Assembly (NCBI RefSeq): GCF_014204935.1
Contig: NZ_JACHMJ010000001.1
Coordinates: 2,542,001-2,606,000, forward strand
DNA length: 64,000 nucleotides
Direction of reading: 5' to 3'
Source of the DNA: Conyzicola lurida
GTDB lineage: Bacteria; Actinomycetota; Actinomycetes; Actinomycetales; Microbacteriaceae
In this document: positions 36,174 to 48,281 of the stretch, piece after piece
Position numbering within the stretch: position 1 is the stretch's first letter
Layout: every line of letters starts with the position of its first letter
Position numbers and translations under genes: made by a program
Notes under the pieces: model-generated
Seen by the model: the letters and a program-made list of their open reading frames with translations, nothing else
What the model was told of the DNA's origin: nothing
The model's database searches: none

Positions 36174-36196
36174 GGGTTTCGACAGGCTCAACCCGC
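36174..36196. repeat. Dispersed intergenic repeat, copy 2 of 3
   Basis: GGGTTTCGACAGGCTCAACC then CGC, one base different from the other copies, in the gap between the convergent Rv3235-type and secA genes. Confidence 0.9.
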
Positions 36197-36210
36197 TAGC
36201 TAGGTACTAG

Positions 36211-39039
<2,829 letters not shown>

Positions 39040-39123
39040 GACTTACTCCAAAGGTTGTTGAGCGCGGGTCTTTCCGCGCGCGGGCGCACGATCGCACCCA
39101 CCGTTACCGGCTCGTAATGGTAG

Positions 39124-39171
39124 CAAGCCTACCCACCCAGACACTGTGCCTCGTCTGGGTGGGCAGGCTTG
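39124..39171 (-). terminator. Terminator after hpf
   Basis: Arms CAAGCCT-A-CCCACCCAGAC and GTCTGGGTGGG-C-AGGCTTG pair over 18 bp with one opposed base. It separates hpf from secA. Confidence 0.88.
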
Positions 39172-39208
39172 TCATCCCGCGTTCTCTCTCAGCGCATCGC
39201 CTCCCGGC

Positions 39209-39910
39209 TCAGCGCGCGACGACCAGCTTCGCTCCCGCCTCGGTCGTGGCATCCGCCTGGCCGGCGTTCTCGTCGAGGCCGATGACGCCGTAGTCCCAGC
39301 CCTTGCGGCGGTACACGACGCTCGGTCGGTGGGTCTCGCTGTCGATGAACAGGTAGAAGTCGTGCCCGACGAGCTCCATCATGTAGAGCGCGTCGTCGAT
39401 CGACATCGGCGTCGCCTCGAACACCTTCTTGCGGATCACGACGGGGCTGTACGGCTCGTCGGTCTCGTCGGCCGGCTCGTCGACGGCGACGGGGATCGAT
39501 CCGGTGCGCACGCTCTCCAACACCTGCGGCGCGGCCGGGGTGATGTCTATCGCGCTGAATCCACCACTGGATGCTTCGTGCAACGAGACGGGGCGATGCT
39601 GGCCCCGATGGACCTTCTTCCGGTCCTTGGCTTGTCGGATCCGCTCCACCAGCTTGGCCATCGCGAGATCGAACGCCACGTACTTGTCCGAGCCGTCGGA
39701 CTCGGCCCGCACGAGGGGCCCCGGCCCGATCAGGGTGAGTTCGACACGGTCGTCGCCGCTCGATCCCCGGGTCTCGTGGTGCCGGGTGACTTTGATCTCG
39801 AAGGCAATCGCCTTCTCGGCAAGACGGGCGACTTTGTCCGCCTTCTCGGTTGCATACTCGCGGAAGCGATCCGTAACGCCAACGTTGCGTCCGGTGATGG
39901 AAATTTCCAT
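39209..39910 (-). CDS. hpf: Long-form ribosome hibernation promoting factor
   Basis: The 233-residue protein has the N-terminal ribosome-binding domain (MEISITGRNVGVTDRFREYATEKADKV..., about 1-100) and the C-terminal dimerisation domain (PMSIDDALYMMELVGHDFYLFID, about 175-233), so it should form 100S dimers of 70S ribosomes in stationary phase or stress. The linker is acidic. GGGAGGTCGCAC precedes the ATG. Confidence 0.95.
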   Translation of the reverse strand: MEISITGRNVGVTDRFREYATEKADKVARLAEKAIAFEIKVTRHHETRGSSGDDRVELTLIGPGPLVRAESDGSDKYVAFDLAMAKLVERIRQAKDRKKVHRGQHRPVSLHEASSGGFSAIDITPAAPQVLESVRTGSIPVAVDEPADETDEPYSPVVIRKKVFEATPMSIDDALYMMELVGHDFYLFIDSETHRPSVVYRRKGWDYGVIGLDENAGQADATTEAGAKLVVAR

Positions 39911-40029
39911 GTGCGACCTCCCAGCCCTAGTGGCGCCGCCCGGTTTATCAGGCGATGAAACTTTTTCTGCGCCTTTTCGCCAACGCTAGTCGCGTTGTCA
40001 GCCAAAGTCACGGAACGGACACGACAGTC

Positions 40030-40815
40030 TCACCGACCGTTCAGCGATCGTCCATCGGGATGCGCAAGACGCCGCGGAGTGTACGCCAGAGTCGCCACGG
40101 CCACCACCTCTCCGCCCGCCGCCCGCACCGCCCGTGCAGCCTCGGCGAGCGTCGCGCCCGTGGTCAGCACGTCGTCGACGACGACGAAACGACGACCGTC
40201 CAGAGGTCGGATGGCGCGCAGATACCCCTCGCGATTGGCGGCACGCTCCCCCGCCGCGAGCGACTTCTGCTGCACCGCCCCGCGCGCCACGGCGAGCGCC
40301 CGCGCGTGCCGCAGCCCGGCACGGCGAAGCAGGAGGGCGACCGGCGCGTACCCGCGGCGGCGGAAGGCAGCGCGGCCCGACGGCACCGCGACGAGCTCGA
40401 CGGGAGGCGGGCGCGGGTCGTGCCCGCCTCCGGGAAGGCCGGCGCCCGGAGACGGCGCGCCCGGAGACGGCGTGCCCGGCAGCCCACCCGACAGCACGCC
40501 CGACAGCACGCCCGCGGGCGGCCCCTGCCCGCGCCGCACGGCCACCCCGATCGCGGTCAGGAGCGGACGCGCGAGTCGGCGTGCGACATCCGTTCTGCCC
40601 TGCTCTTTGAACGAGAGGATGACGCGGCGCACCACCCCCGCATAGTCGAGGGCCGAGACCGCCGGGGTCCCGTCCGCGAGGGAGCGGGTGACGGGAACCC
40701 CGACGAGCGCCTCCCCGCACGCGTCGCAGAGCGCGCGGTCGGGCGCGTCACACCCGGCGCACTCCACCGGCAGAAGCACGGCGAGCGCGTCGAGAAGGGC
40801 GTCACGGACCAGCAT
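40030..40815 (-). CDS. comF: ComF-family phosphoribosyltransferase-like protein
   Basis: The 261-residue protein has an N-terminal zinc ribbon (ECAGCDAPDRALCDACGEAL) and a PRT domain with the PRPP loop VVVDDVLTTGATL. ComF proteins aid DNA uptake in naturally competent bacteria but occur widely without competence. A proline/glycine insertion of about 40 residues (about 125-165) is encoded by short tandem repeats (40440-40510) and interrupts the usual plan. The ATG at 40815 lacks a clear ribosome site; a longer frame upstream runs into the palindrome at 40934 and is unlikely. Confidence 0.85.
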   Translation of the reverse strand: MLVRDALLDALAVLLPVECAGCDAPDRALCDACGEALVGVPVTRSLADGTPAVSALDYAGVVRRVILSFKEQGRTDVARRLARPLLTAIGVAVRRGQGPPAGVLSGVLSGGLPGTPSPGAPSPGAGLPGGGHDPRPPPVELVAVPSGRAAFRRRGYAPVALLLRRAGLRHARALAVARGAVQQKSLAAGERAANREGYLRAIRPLDGRRFVVVDDVLTTGATLAEAARAVRAAGGEVVAVATLAYTPRRLAHPDGRSLNGR

Positions 40816-40933
40816 GCGTCGATGCTGGCACGCGGCGCCCGCGGGCGGCCCGCTCGCGGCGCACCCGGGGAGAACCCGTCGCGGCGACCGGGTGGGGAGG
40901 AGGCGTATCCCGAGCCGACGAGCCGCGGCGCAA

Positions 40934-40980
40934 TGCCGCAAATCGACCTATCGCGCGCGAAAACGGGTCGATTTGCGGCA
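40934..40980. repeat. Long intergenic palindrome, family copy 2
   Basis: Perfect 15-bp arms TGCCGCAAATCGACC (40934-40948) and GGTCGATTTGCGGCA (40966-40980) with a G+C-rich 17-base loop. Core shared with 34459-34520. It lies between lpqB and comF. Confidence 0.9.
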
Positions 40981-41019
40981 ACGCGGCGAGAGTCGAGGCC
41001 GCACGGTGAGGACGCGACC

Positions 41020-42699
41020 CTACTGCTGCGTCGCCAGAAGCGTCGCGGTGATGCCGCTCTTCTGCCAACTCGAACCGCGGGGGAAGAACAGCTCGCCGTC
41101 GGTGGTGAGCACGCGGACGCCGTCGGTGCCCGCGTTGCCGCCGACGATCGTGACGCCGTTCTCGATCTGACCGAGGGTCTCGCTCGGGCCGCCGATCTCG
41201 AACGCGGTGACCACGGTCTCGTCGCCGGACTCCGAGAGGGTCGCGACGGTGCGGTTGTCGACCCAGGTGGCGTCGAGCGGCGCCGCGGAGCTGGCCTGCA
41301 GCTGGAACGCCTCCCCCAGCGCGATCGGAACGCCGTCTTGACGGACCACGCCGGCGACGAACAGCTGCGGGCCGATGTCGGTGGAGAGGTAGGCGAGCAC
41401 GCGTGCGCCGTCGCGCGAGACCTCGAGCGAGATCACGGTTCCGCCGGCCGACAGCGACGACGCGACGTCGTGCGGGGTGCCGTCGAACTCGTACACGCGG
41501 ATGGCGGACGCGTCGCTGCGCGGCACCGACCAGACGTAGCCGGAGTTGTCGATGGACGGCGCGACGAGGTCGGCCCGCGAGTCGACGACGAGCGGCGCGG
41601 CAACGCCCGACTGCACGAGCGAGACTCCCGCGTCGGAGAGCACAACCGCCTCGGACTTGCTCCTGGCCAGAGCGACGGCGCTCGGTGCGAGCCCGACGAC
41701 CTTGTCGCTGACCCCGTCGATCGTGGTGATGTCGTCGCCCGAGGCGTAGCCGAACGACGTGTCGCGCTGGATGAGCGGCGCGGCTTCGACGACGGGGTTG
41801 ATGACGGCGGGGGTCGACCCGGTGTCGGGGATGTCGAGCGGGATGCCGCCGACCGTGAGCACCACGCTGGTGGCGGTGGGGAGGCTCGCCGAGACCTGCT
41901 GGCGCATGCGGTCGCGCTCGGCCGCCGTGGTCGCCCGCGCCTCCTCGGAGAGGTCGACGGTCGCGATGCCGGCCTCGATCGTCACGAGTTCGCTGCCCAA
42001 CTGGGTGCCGGCGGGGAACGCGGACACGAGCACGCCGTTGCTCAGCCACGACGACTGCCCCGCCAGCAGCGAGGTCACGACGCGCAGCGAGGTGCTCGAC
42101 CGGGTGGGGAACCAGCGCACGTCGGGCACCAGGAACCGTCCGGTCGGGTCGAAGTAGTACAGCGGGTATTCGCCGAACACCTGCGGGAAGTTGTTGGCCG
42201 AGAGCACGATGCCGTCGGGGGCGCTCCCGATGCGCCATTCGTCGCCCTCCTTCACGAAGGTGAACGACAGGGTCGAGCTGGCGGGGTCGGTTTCCTGGTA
42301 GCGGCCCTCCGGGTCGACGGAGGCCGAGGTGGAGAGCGAGTAGCCGAGCTCGACGTCGGTCACGCGTCTCACCGTGCCGACGCCGGAGCGGATCGTCGTG
42401 AGCGCGTCGGGCTTCCACTCCTGCGTGAAGTCCTCGGAGAGGAACTCGCGCGCGATCTCGTAGTTGCTCTGCGGGTTCGTGGCGGCGGCGATGAAGTCGG
42501 CGAGGATCTCCTCCTGCGTGGAACCGGCGCGCGGTCCCTGCGGCGCGAAGCCGAGCACGGGCTCCACCTCGTCGTTGATGACGCTGCCCGCGGTGACGCT
42601 GCCGCTCGTCGGGATGCCCGCGCAGGCGGACAGGCCGACCACGACGGCGAGCGCGAGGGCGGCGCGCACGAGACGGGAGCGGACGGTGGACTCAGGCAT
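41020..42699 (-). CDS. lpqB: LpqB lipoprotein, partner of MtrAB
   Basis: The 559-residue lipoprotein has lipobox GLSAC (Cys26) followed by AGIPTSGSV, a GerMN-type domain (about 200-300) and a C-terminal beta-propeller-like region. LpqB modulates the MtrB kinase in actinobacteria and affects cell-wall growth and division. Its start overlaps the mtrB stop by 8 nt, so it is the third gene of the mtrAB operon. Sequence order and length are as expected. Confidence 0.95.
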   Translation of the reverse strand: MPESTVRSRLVRAALALAVVVGLSACAGIPTSGSVTAGSVINDEVEPVLGFAPQGPRAGSTQEEILADFIAAATNPQSNYEIAREFLSEDFTQEWKPDALTTIRSGVGTVRRVTDVELGYSLSTSASVDPEGRYQETDPASSTLSFTFVKEGDEWRIGSAPDGIVLSANNFPQVFGEYPLYYFDPTGRFLVPDVRWFPTRSSTSLRVVTSLLAGQSSWLSNGVLVSAFPAGTQLGSELVTIEAGIATVDLSEEARATTAAERDRMRQQVSASLPTATSVVLTVGGIPLDIPDTGSTPAVINPVVEAAPLIQRDTSFGYASGDDITTIDGVSDKVVGLAPSAVALARSKSEAVVLSDAGVSLVQSGVAAPLVVDSRADLVAPSIDNSGYVWSVPRSDASAIRVYEFDGTPHDVASSLSAGGTVISLEVSRDGARVLAYLSTDIGPQLFVAGVVRQDGVPIALGEAFQLQASSAAPLDATWVDNRTVATLSESGDETVVTAFEIGGPSETLGQIENGVTIVGGNAGTDGVRVLTTDGELFFPRGSSWQKSGITATLLATQQ

Positions 42700-44299
42700 C
42701 GGTGTCCTCCTTCGACGGCTCGTCGACCGGCGGCAGTTCGAGCGGCGACTCGGTGAGAACGACGCCGTGCACGCGGGGCAGGGTGAGGCGGAAACAGGAG
42801 CCGTTGCCCGGTTCCGACCAGACCTCGAGCCAGCCGCCGTGCAGCGCGGCGTCTTCGACCGAGATCGCCAGGCCGAGGCCCGTGCCGCCGGTGGAGCGCT
42901 GCCGTGACGGGTCGGCCCGCCAGAAGCGGTCGAACACCCGGGACATCGACGCCGAGGTCATGCCGACTCCGTAGTCGCGCACGGCGATCGCGACCGCTGT
43001 CTGGTTGCTGTCGACGTAGAGCACGATCGGCCGGCCCTCGCCGTGGTCGATGGCGTTGGCGAGCAGGTTCTGCAGGATGCGGCGGATGCGGCGCGCGTCG
43101 ACGTCCGCTTCGAAATAGCCGCCGGGCGCTTCGAGCCGCAATTCGGTGCCTTTCGACTCGGCGAGCGTGCGCACCGAGTCGATGGCATCCTCCACGAGGC
43201 GTACGAGGTTGGTCGGCTCGAGCTCCATGTCGACGGCGCCCGCGTCGTACCGGCTCATCTCGAGCAGGTCGGCGAGCAGCAGTTCGAACCGTTCCACCTG
43301 GGTGTGCAGCAGCTCCGTGGTGCGCGCGGTCGCCGCCGGGAACGTGTCGCGCTGGTCGTAGAGCACGTCGCCGGCGAGGCGGATCGTGGTGAGCGGCGTG
43401 CGCAGCTCGTGGGAGACGTCGGAGACGAAGCGCTGCTGCACCTGCGACAGCGCGGCGAGCTTGGTGATCTGCCGCTGCAGGCTGTCGGCCATGCCGTTGA
43501 AGGACCGGGCCAGCGTGGCGATGACGTCCTCGCCCTTCTCGGGGATGCGCACCTCGAGCTGCCCGGCGGCGAGCTTCTGGCTGGTCTCGGCCGCGAGCCG
43601 CACCGGTGCGACGATGAGGCGCACGACGAAGTAGGTGACCGCCCCGATCAGGATGACGAGGGCGGCGAGTCCGAGCCAGAGAGTGGTCTGCACGAACGCG
43701 AACACCTGTTCGGTGTCGCTGAGGTTGTAGACGAGGTACAACTCGTACTGCCCCGATCCGGGGATGTCGAGGAGGGACCCGACCGCGATGCCCGGGGCGA
43801 CGCTGCCGTCGGAGAGTTCGAGCCCGATCGACTGCCAGTACAGCCGCCGGTCGTCGGACTGCTCGACGTCGTTGCGCAGTTCCGTCGAGATCGTGGCGTC
43901 GGGATCGAGGCCCGGGCTCACGAGGTCGACCGGGAGGCGGGCGCCCGACTGGCCGGGCGTGCGCAGGATGGCGATGTAGGTGCCGGCGGAGGTCGTCGCC
44001 GACTGCAGAGCGGCCCGCGAGGCGGTGTTCATCACGCTCTCCAGGTCGAGCCCTGCGGTCTGCTGCGCTGCGTCGAAGCGCGTCTGGGCCGCGACGTTCG
44101 ACCGCTCGGAGACGGAGAGCGCCTGCTCGAGTCGCGAGTCGAACAGGTAGTTGTTGATGCTGTACGACATGTAGACGCCGATGATGCCCACGGCGATGGC
44201 CGAGAGCACGACCGCGATCGCGACGGTGCGCAGCTGGAGCGACGACCGCCACAGACGTTCGAAGCGCAGCCGCCACGCGCGCCAGGAGAAGTCGCGCAC
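42692..44299 (-). CDS. mtrB: MtrB sensor histidine kinase
   Basis: The 535-residue kinase has two membrane helices (about 25-48 and 195-217) around an extracellular sensor domain. HAMP, the H-box FVSDVSHELRTPLTTIRLA, an N-box (LQNLLANAIDHGEG) and the G-box GGTGLGLAISVED follow. It controls MtrA, linking growth, division and wall hydrolase expression. The GTG start lies 3 bp after the mtrA stop. Confidence 0.96.
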   Translation of the reverse strand: MRDFSWRAWRLRFERLWRSSLQLRTVAIAVVLSAIAVGIIGVYMSYSINNYLFDSRLEQALSVSERSNVAAQTRFDAAQQTAGLDLESVMNTASRAALQSATTSAGTYIAILRTPGQSGARLPVDLVSPGLDPDATISTELRNDVEQSDDRRLYWQSIGLELSDGSVAPGIAVGSLLDIPGSGQYELYLVYNLSDTEQVFAFVQTTLWLGLAALVILIGAVTYFVVRLIVAPVRLAAETSQKLAAGQLEVRIPEKGEDVIATLARSFNGMADSLQRQITKLAALSQVQQRFVSDVSHELRTPLTTIRLAGDVLYDQRDTFPAATARTTELLHTQVERFELLLADLLEMSRYDAGAVDMELEPTNLVRLVEDAIDSVRTLAESKGTELRLEAPGGYFEADVDARRIRRILQNLLANAIDHGEGRPIVLYVDSNQTAVAIAVRDYGVGMTSASMSRVFDRFWRADPSRQRSTGGTGLGLAISVEDAALHGGWLEVWSEPGNGSCFRLTLPRVHGVVLTESPLELPPVDEPSKEDTDA

Positions 44300-44302
44300 G
44301 GG

Positions 44303-44983
44303 TTATCCCGGGCTGCCGGCGCGGTATCCGACCCCGCGCACGGTCATCACGATCCTGGGGTTGTCGGGGTCGAGCTCGACCTTGGCGCGCAACCGCTGCA
44401 CGTGCACGTTCACCAGCCGGGTGTCGGCCTTGTAGTGGTAGCCCCAGACCTGCTCGAGCAGCATCTCGCGGGTGAACACCTGCTGCGGCTTCAGCGCGAG
44501 CGCGAGCAGCAGCTCGAACTCGAGCGGGGTGAGGTTGATCTTGTCGGTGCCGCGCAGTACCTCGTGGCCAGCGACGTCGAGCACCAGGTCGCCGACGGCG
44601 AGCGTGCCGGTCGGGGTCTCGGGGCTCGGACGCAGGCGGGTGCGGATGCGCGCGACGAGCTCCTTGGGGTTGAACGGCTTGACGACGTAGTCGTCGGCGC
44701 CGCTCTCGAGGCCCTTGACCACGTCGGACGTGTCGCTCTTGGCGGTGAGCATGATGATCGGGATGCCGGATTCCTCACGGATCAGCGAGCAGACCTCGAT
44801 GCCGTCCATACCGGGGAGCATCAGGTCGAGCAGCACCAGGTCGGGAGACGCCGTGCGGAACGCGTCGAGGGCTTCCGAGCCGTCGGCGCAGAAGGAGATG
44901 TCGAAACCCTCCGCACGCAGAACGATGCCGATCATTTCCGCGAGAGCGGTGTCGTCATCGACAACAAGAATTTTGGCGCTCAT
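44303..44983 (-). CDS. mtrA: MtrA response regulator
   Basis: The 226-residue OmpR-family regulator has acid residues D9-D11, phospho-aspartate D53 in LVLLDLMLPG, K in YVVKPFN and a winged helix (LTPLEFELLLAL, VNVHVQRLRAKVE, VRGVGYRAGSPG). It matches MtrA closely through the receiver domain. It heads mtrA-mtrB-lpqB. MtrA is essential or important for division in many actinobacteria. Confidence 0.97.
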   Translation of the reverse strand: MSAKILVVDDDTALAEMIGIVLRAEGFDISFCADGSEALDAFRTASPDLVLLDLMLPGMDGIEVCSLIREESGIPIIMLTAKSDTSDVVKGLESGADDYVVKPFNPKELVARIRTRLRPSPETPTGTLAVGDLVLDVAGHEVLRGTDKINLTPLEFELLLALALKPQQVFTREMLLEQVWGYHYKADTRLVNVHVQRLRAKVELDPDNPRIVMTVRGVGYRAGSPG

Positions 44984-45106
44984 AGCCCTCTACCGTTTGT
45001 GTCTCGACAAGTGAGTAAATGCCGAAGCTTTCGCACAAGAGTAGTCGAGTGTGTCAGCATAAATGGTGCGCGCGCATTCGTACCAGCAGGGGAGAGGCAC
45101 TTCACA

Positions 45107-46402
45107 GTGACTGAGAACAACGGCTGGCTGCCCCCGGGCGGATCCGCGGCAGGTCAGAGCCCGACTCCCGCCACACCACCCGTGCCGCCGCAGCCTCCCG
45201 CCGGCGGATACACACCGTTCGCGAGCCCCGCTTCGACGGGCCCGGCGACCGGGCCAGGGTACAACCCCCCGATAGGCTCGGCCACCGGTGGTGGCTGGAC
45301 TCCCCCGCCCAAGCCCGGGCTCATCCCGCTGCGCCCCCTCGGCTTCGGCACTCTGCTCGGCGCCTCGTTCCAGGTCATCCGCCGCAACCCGCGCCCCACC
45401 TTCGGCATCGCGCTGCTGCTCAACGGTCTCGTCACCGTTCTCTTCGTGGGCGTCATCGGCGGCGTCGCCGCGCTCGCGTTCGGCCGCCTGAGCAACGCCA
45501 GCCAGCAGAACACCGACGACATCGCCGCCGGCTCGGTCGCCGCCGTCGCACTCGCCTCGCTCATTCCCATCGCGCTCTCGGTGCTCGTGGGGGCGGTGCT
45601 GCAGGGGATCATCTCGCTCGAGGTCTCCCGCGGCACGATCGGCGAGAAGCTCACCGTGCGCGGACTCTGGCGTCTCGCCAAGGGCCGGATCGGCGCGCTC
45701 ATCGGCTGGTCCGCGCTCGTGACGGGCGCCGTGCTGGTGATCGTGGTGCTGCTGGCCACCGCGATCGGCCTGCTCGTGGCGTTCGGCGGATCGGCGGGAG
45801 TCGCCATCGCCGTGCTCATCGGCATCTGTGCCGGACTCGGGGCCGCCGTGCTCTGGTTCTGGATCGCCACGAAGCTCTCCCTGATCCCCAGCGTCCTGAT
45901 GCTCGAGCGCACCACGCTGCGCGAAGCCGTCGCCCGCTCGTGGTCACTCACCCGCGGCTACTTCTGGAAGACCCTGGGCACCCAGCTGCTGGTCAACGTG
46001 ATCGTGCAGACAGCAGCGCAGATCGTCACGTTCCCGGTCAGCCTCGTGCTCGGCTTCGGCGCCGCGCTCCTCGACCCGAACGGCGACGCGGCCGCGGGCG
46101 TCGCCTTCCTCGTGATCATCTACATCGTCACCGGCATTATCAGCCTCGTCTTCGCCGCGCTCGCCTCGGTGACCGCCTCGTCGGTGACCGCCCTCATCTA
46201 CATCGACATCCGCATGCGCAAGGAAGGGCTCGACCTCGAGCTCACGCGCTTCGTCGAGGCGCGCCAGGTCGGCGACGTCGGCGTGGGCAACCCCTACCTG
46301 CCGCACGACGGGCCCGCGGCATCCACCGTCTACGGCCCGCCCTCGGCCTACGGCCCGCCGTCGACGCCGCTCCCGCCCTCCACCGAGTCGCCCTGGGCGT
46401 GA
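45107..46402 (+). CDS. Multi-pass membrane protein with glycerophosphodiester phosphodiesterase-type membrane domain
   Basis: The 431-residue protein begins with a proline/glycine-rich tail of about 75 residues and then has six hydrophobic helices (about 95-120, 140-165, 190-225, 235-255, 290-315, 330-360). It ends with another proline-rich tail repeating YGPPS. This plan matches the membrane domain found in some glycerophosphodiester phosphodiesterases, without a catalytic domain. The GTG start has GAGAGG upstream. The stop overlaps the next GTG, starting a tight operon of six genes. Confidence 0.85.
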   Translation: MTENNGWLPPGGSAAGQSPTPATPPVPPQPPAGGYTPFASPASTGPATGPGYNPPIGSATGGGWTPPPKPGLIPLRPLGFGTLLGASFQVIRRNPRPTFGIALLLNGLVTVLFVGVIGGVAALAFGRLSNASQQNTDDIAAGSVAAVALASLIPIALSVLVGAVLQGIISLEVSRGTIGEKLTVRGLWRLAKGRIGALIGWSALVTGAVLVIVVLLATAIGLLVAFGGSAGVAIAVLIGICAGLGAAVLWFWIATKLSLIPSVLMLERTTLREAVARSWSLTRGYFWKTLGTQLLVNVIVQTAAQIVTFPVSLVLGFGAALLDPNGDAAAGVAFLVIIYIVTGIISLVFAALASVTASSVTALIYIDIRMRKEGLDLELTRFVEARQVGDVGVGNPYLPHDGPAASTVYGPPSAYGPPSTPLPPSTESPWA

Positions 46403-47070
46403 CGCCGACCGTGATTCTCGCCAGCGCCGCCGCGCGCGCCCTCGGCGTGCCCGTCGACCCCGATGCCGACGAAGCGCGGCAGTGGGTGCTCGACGAGCTC
46501 GCCAAACCCGAGTACCGCGAGGCGCAGCCGACCTGGTTCGACCTGATCGCCGGGGCGATCCGTGACTGGTTCGAGTCGCTGACCTTCGGCGCAGCGGGCG
46601 GGCCTCCCGGGATCGGCGCGCTCATCGTGGTTCTCGTCGTCGCCGTGGTGCTGGTGATCGCGTTCCTCGTCTTCGGGGCACCCCGCCTGAACCGCAAGAG
46701 CACGGTCGCCGGCAGCCTGTTCGGCGAAGACGACGACCGGGATGCCGCGGCGATCCGCCGCGCGGCCGAGGAAGCCGCCCGGGCCGGCGACTACACGCTC
46801 GCGGTGGCGGAGTCGTTCCGCGCGATCGCCCGCGGCCTGGCCGAACGCACCGTGCTCACCACCACGCCCGGCACGACCGCCCACGACTTCTCGGTGCGCG
46901 CCGCGGCCGCCTTCCCCGCCTTCGACGCGCGGCTCGCCGACGCCGCCGCGGCGTTCGACGACGTGCGCTACCTCGGCGGGACCGGCGACCGGGCGCAGTA
47001 CGACGCGGTCGCCGCGCTCGAGCGCGACCTGCGCTCGGCCACCCCGCTGCTCGAGACGATCCCCGTATGA
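46399..47070 (+). CDS. DUF4129 domain membrane protein
   Basis: The 223-residue protein has one membrane helix (about 75-97) and a C-terminal DUF4129-type region (AAEEAARAGDYTLAVAESFRAIARGLAERTVL...TAHDFSVRA), normally the C-terminal piece of transglutaminase-like membrane proteins in MoxR/DUF58 operons. The GTG start overlaps the previous stop (GTGA) and its own stop overlaps the next ATG (ATGA). A cofactor role for the MoxR system is likely. Confidence 0.88.
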   Translation: MTPTVILASAAARALGVPVDPDADEARQWVLDELAKPEYREAQPTWFDLIAGAIRDWFESLTFGAAGGPPGIGALIVVLVVAVVLVIAFLVFGAPRLNRKSTVAGSLFGEDDDRDAAAIRRAAEEAARAGDYTLAVAESFRAIARGLAERTVLTTTPGTTAHDFSVRAAAAFPAFDARLADAAAAFDDVRYLGGTGDRAQYDAVAALERDLRSATPLLETIPV

Positions 47071-48248
47071 CCGCCGCCCCCACCCAGCGCGTGCTGACGA
47101 CGAGCCCGACCGTCGTGCTGCGCCGGTCGGTCTTCTGGATCGCGGCGACCGTTTTCGCACTGGTCGTCGCCATCGTCGGCATCCTTCTCTCCGGTTCGTT
47201 CAGCCCCTCCGACCCGCTCGATTCGCAGAACCCGGCGCCCGGCGGGGCCAAGGCCCTCGCCGAGGTCCTGCGCCAGCAGGGCGTCGACGTGACCGCCACC
47301 GCCACCCTCGACGAGACCCGGGACGCGGTGGACGACGCCGCCGCGACCACCCTGTTCTTCTACGACCCGTCGGGCTACCTGGACACCGGGCAGCGCACCG
47401 AGGCGTTCGGGCTCGCGGAGCGCGTCGTCGTGGTCGACCCCGACTTCTCCACGCTGCTCGACCTCTCCCCCGACATCGCCCAGGCCGGCCAGGTCGAGGG
47501 CACCGTCGCCGCGGACTGCGCCCTGCCCGCCGCCGACAACGCCGGTTCGATCACGGTCGACGGGTTCGGCTACCGCTACACGGGCGCCGGCGACGCGGTG
47601 GAGTGCTTCGACAGCGGCGACGGCGTGCACTCGGTCGTGCAGATCGAGACGGCCACCGGGCGCGCGACCGTCGTCGGCGCGACCGCCGCGCTCAGCAACG
47701 AGAGCATCGGCAGCGTCGGCAACGCCGCCTTCGCGCTCACGTTGCTCGGCGAGAGCCCCGACCTCGTCTGGTACATCCCGACCGCCGCCGACCTCGTCTC
47801 CGAGACCACGCCCACGCTCGGCGAGCTGAGCCCCGCGTGGGTGATCCCGCTGACCAGCCTGCTGCTGCTCACCGCGATCGCCGCCGGGATCTGGCGCGGC
47901 CGCCGCTTCGGGCCGCTCGTGATCGAGAACCTGCCCGTCACCGTGCGGGCCAACGAGACGATGCAGGGCCGGGCGCGCCTCTACGAGCGCTCGTCGGCCC
48001 GGCTGCGCGCGCTCGACTCGCTACGCATCGGCGCGGTCGAGCGCATCGGCAGGCTGTGCGGACTGCCCCGCGCCGCCACCGTCGACGAAGTGATCGCCGC
48101 CGCGAGCGCCCTCACCGGCCTGCGCCAGACCGACGTGCGCCGCACCCTGCTCGACGCGGTGCCCGCCTCCGACCGCGACCTCGTCCGGCTGTCCGACGAC
48201 CTGCTCACTCTCGAGCGCGCGGTCGCGGCATCCGTCACCCCCACCTAA
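47067..48248 (+). CDS. DUF4350 domain membrane protein
   Basis: The 393-residue protein has an N-terminal helix (about 22-44), an extracellular domain containing PLDSQNPAPGGAKALAEVLRQQGV, typical of DUF4350, and a second helix (about 255-277) before a cytoplasmic tail. The family always accompanies MoxR ATPases and DUF58 proteins and may act as a ligand-binding or assembly component. Confidence 0.9.
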   Translation: MTAAPTQRVLTTSPTVVLRRSVFWIAATVFALVVAIVGILLSGSFSPSDPLDSQNPAPGGAKALAEVLRQQGVDVTATATLDETRDAVDDAAATTLFFYDPSGYLDTGQRTEAFGLAERVVVVDPDFSTLLDLSPDIAQAGQVEGTVAADCALPAADNAGSITVDGFGYRYTGAGDAVECFDSGDGVHSVVQIETATGRATVVGATAALSNESIGSVGNAAFALTLLGESPDLVWYIPTAADLVSETTPTLGELSPAWVIPLTSLLLLTAIAAGIWRGRRFGPLVIENLPVTVRANETMQGRARLYERSSARLRALDSLRIGAVERIGRLCGLPRAATVDEVIAAASALTGLRQTDVRRTLLDAVPASDRDLVRLSDDLLTLERAVAASVTPT

Positions 48249-48281
48249 GCCACCACCCCGATGGAAGAGAGCACCACAGGA

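Noticed and set aside
43043-45106. Upstream extension of the membrane protein starting at 45107
   Set aside because: The extension runs antisense through mtrB and mtrA; GTG 45107 has a ribosome site.
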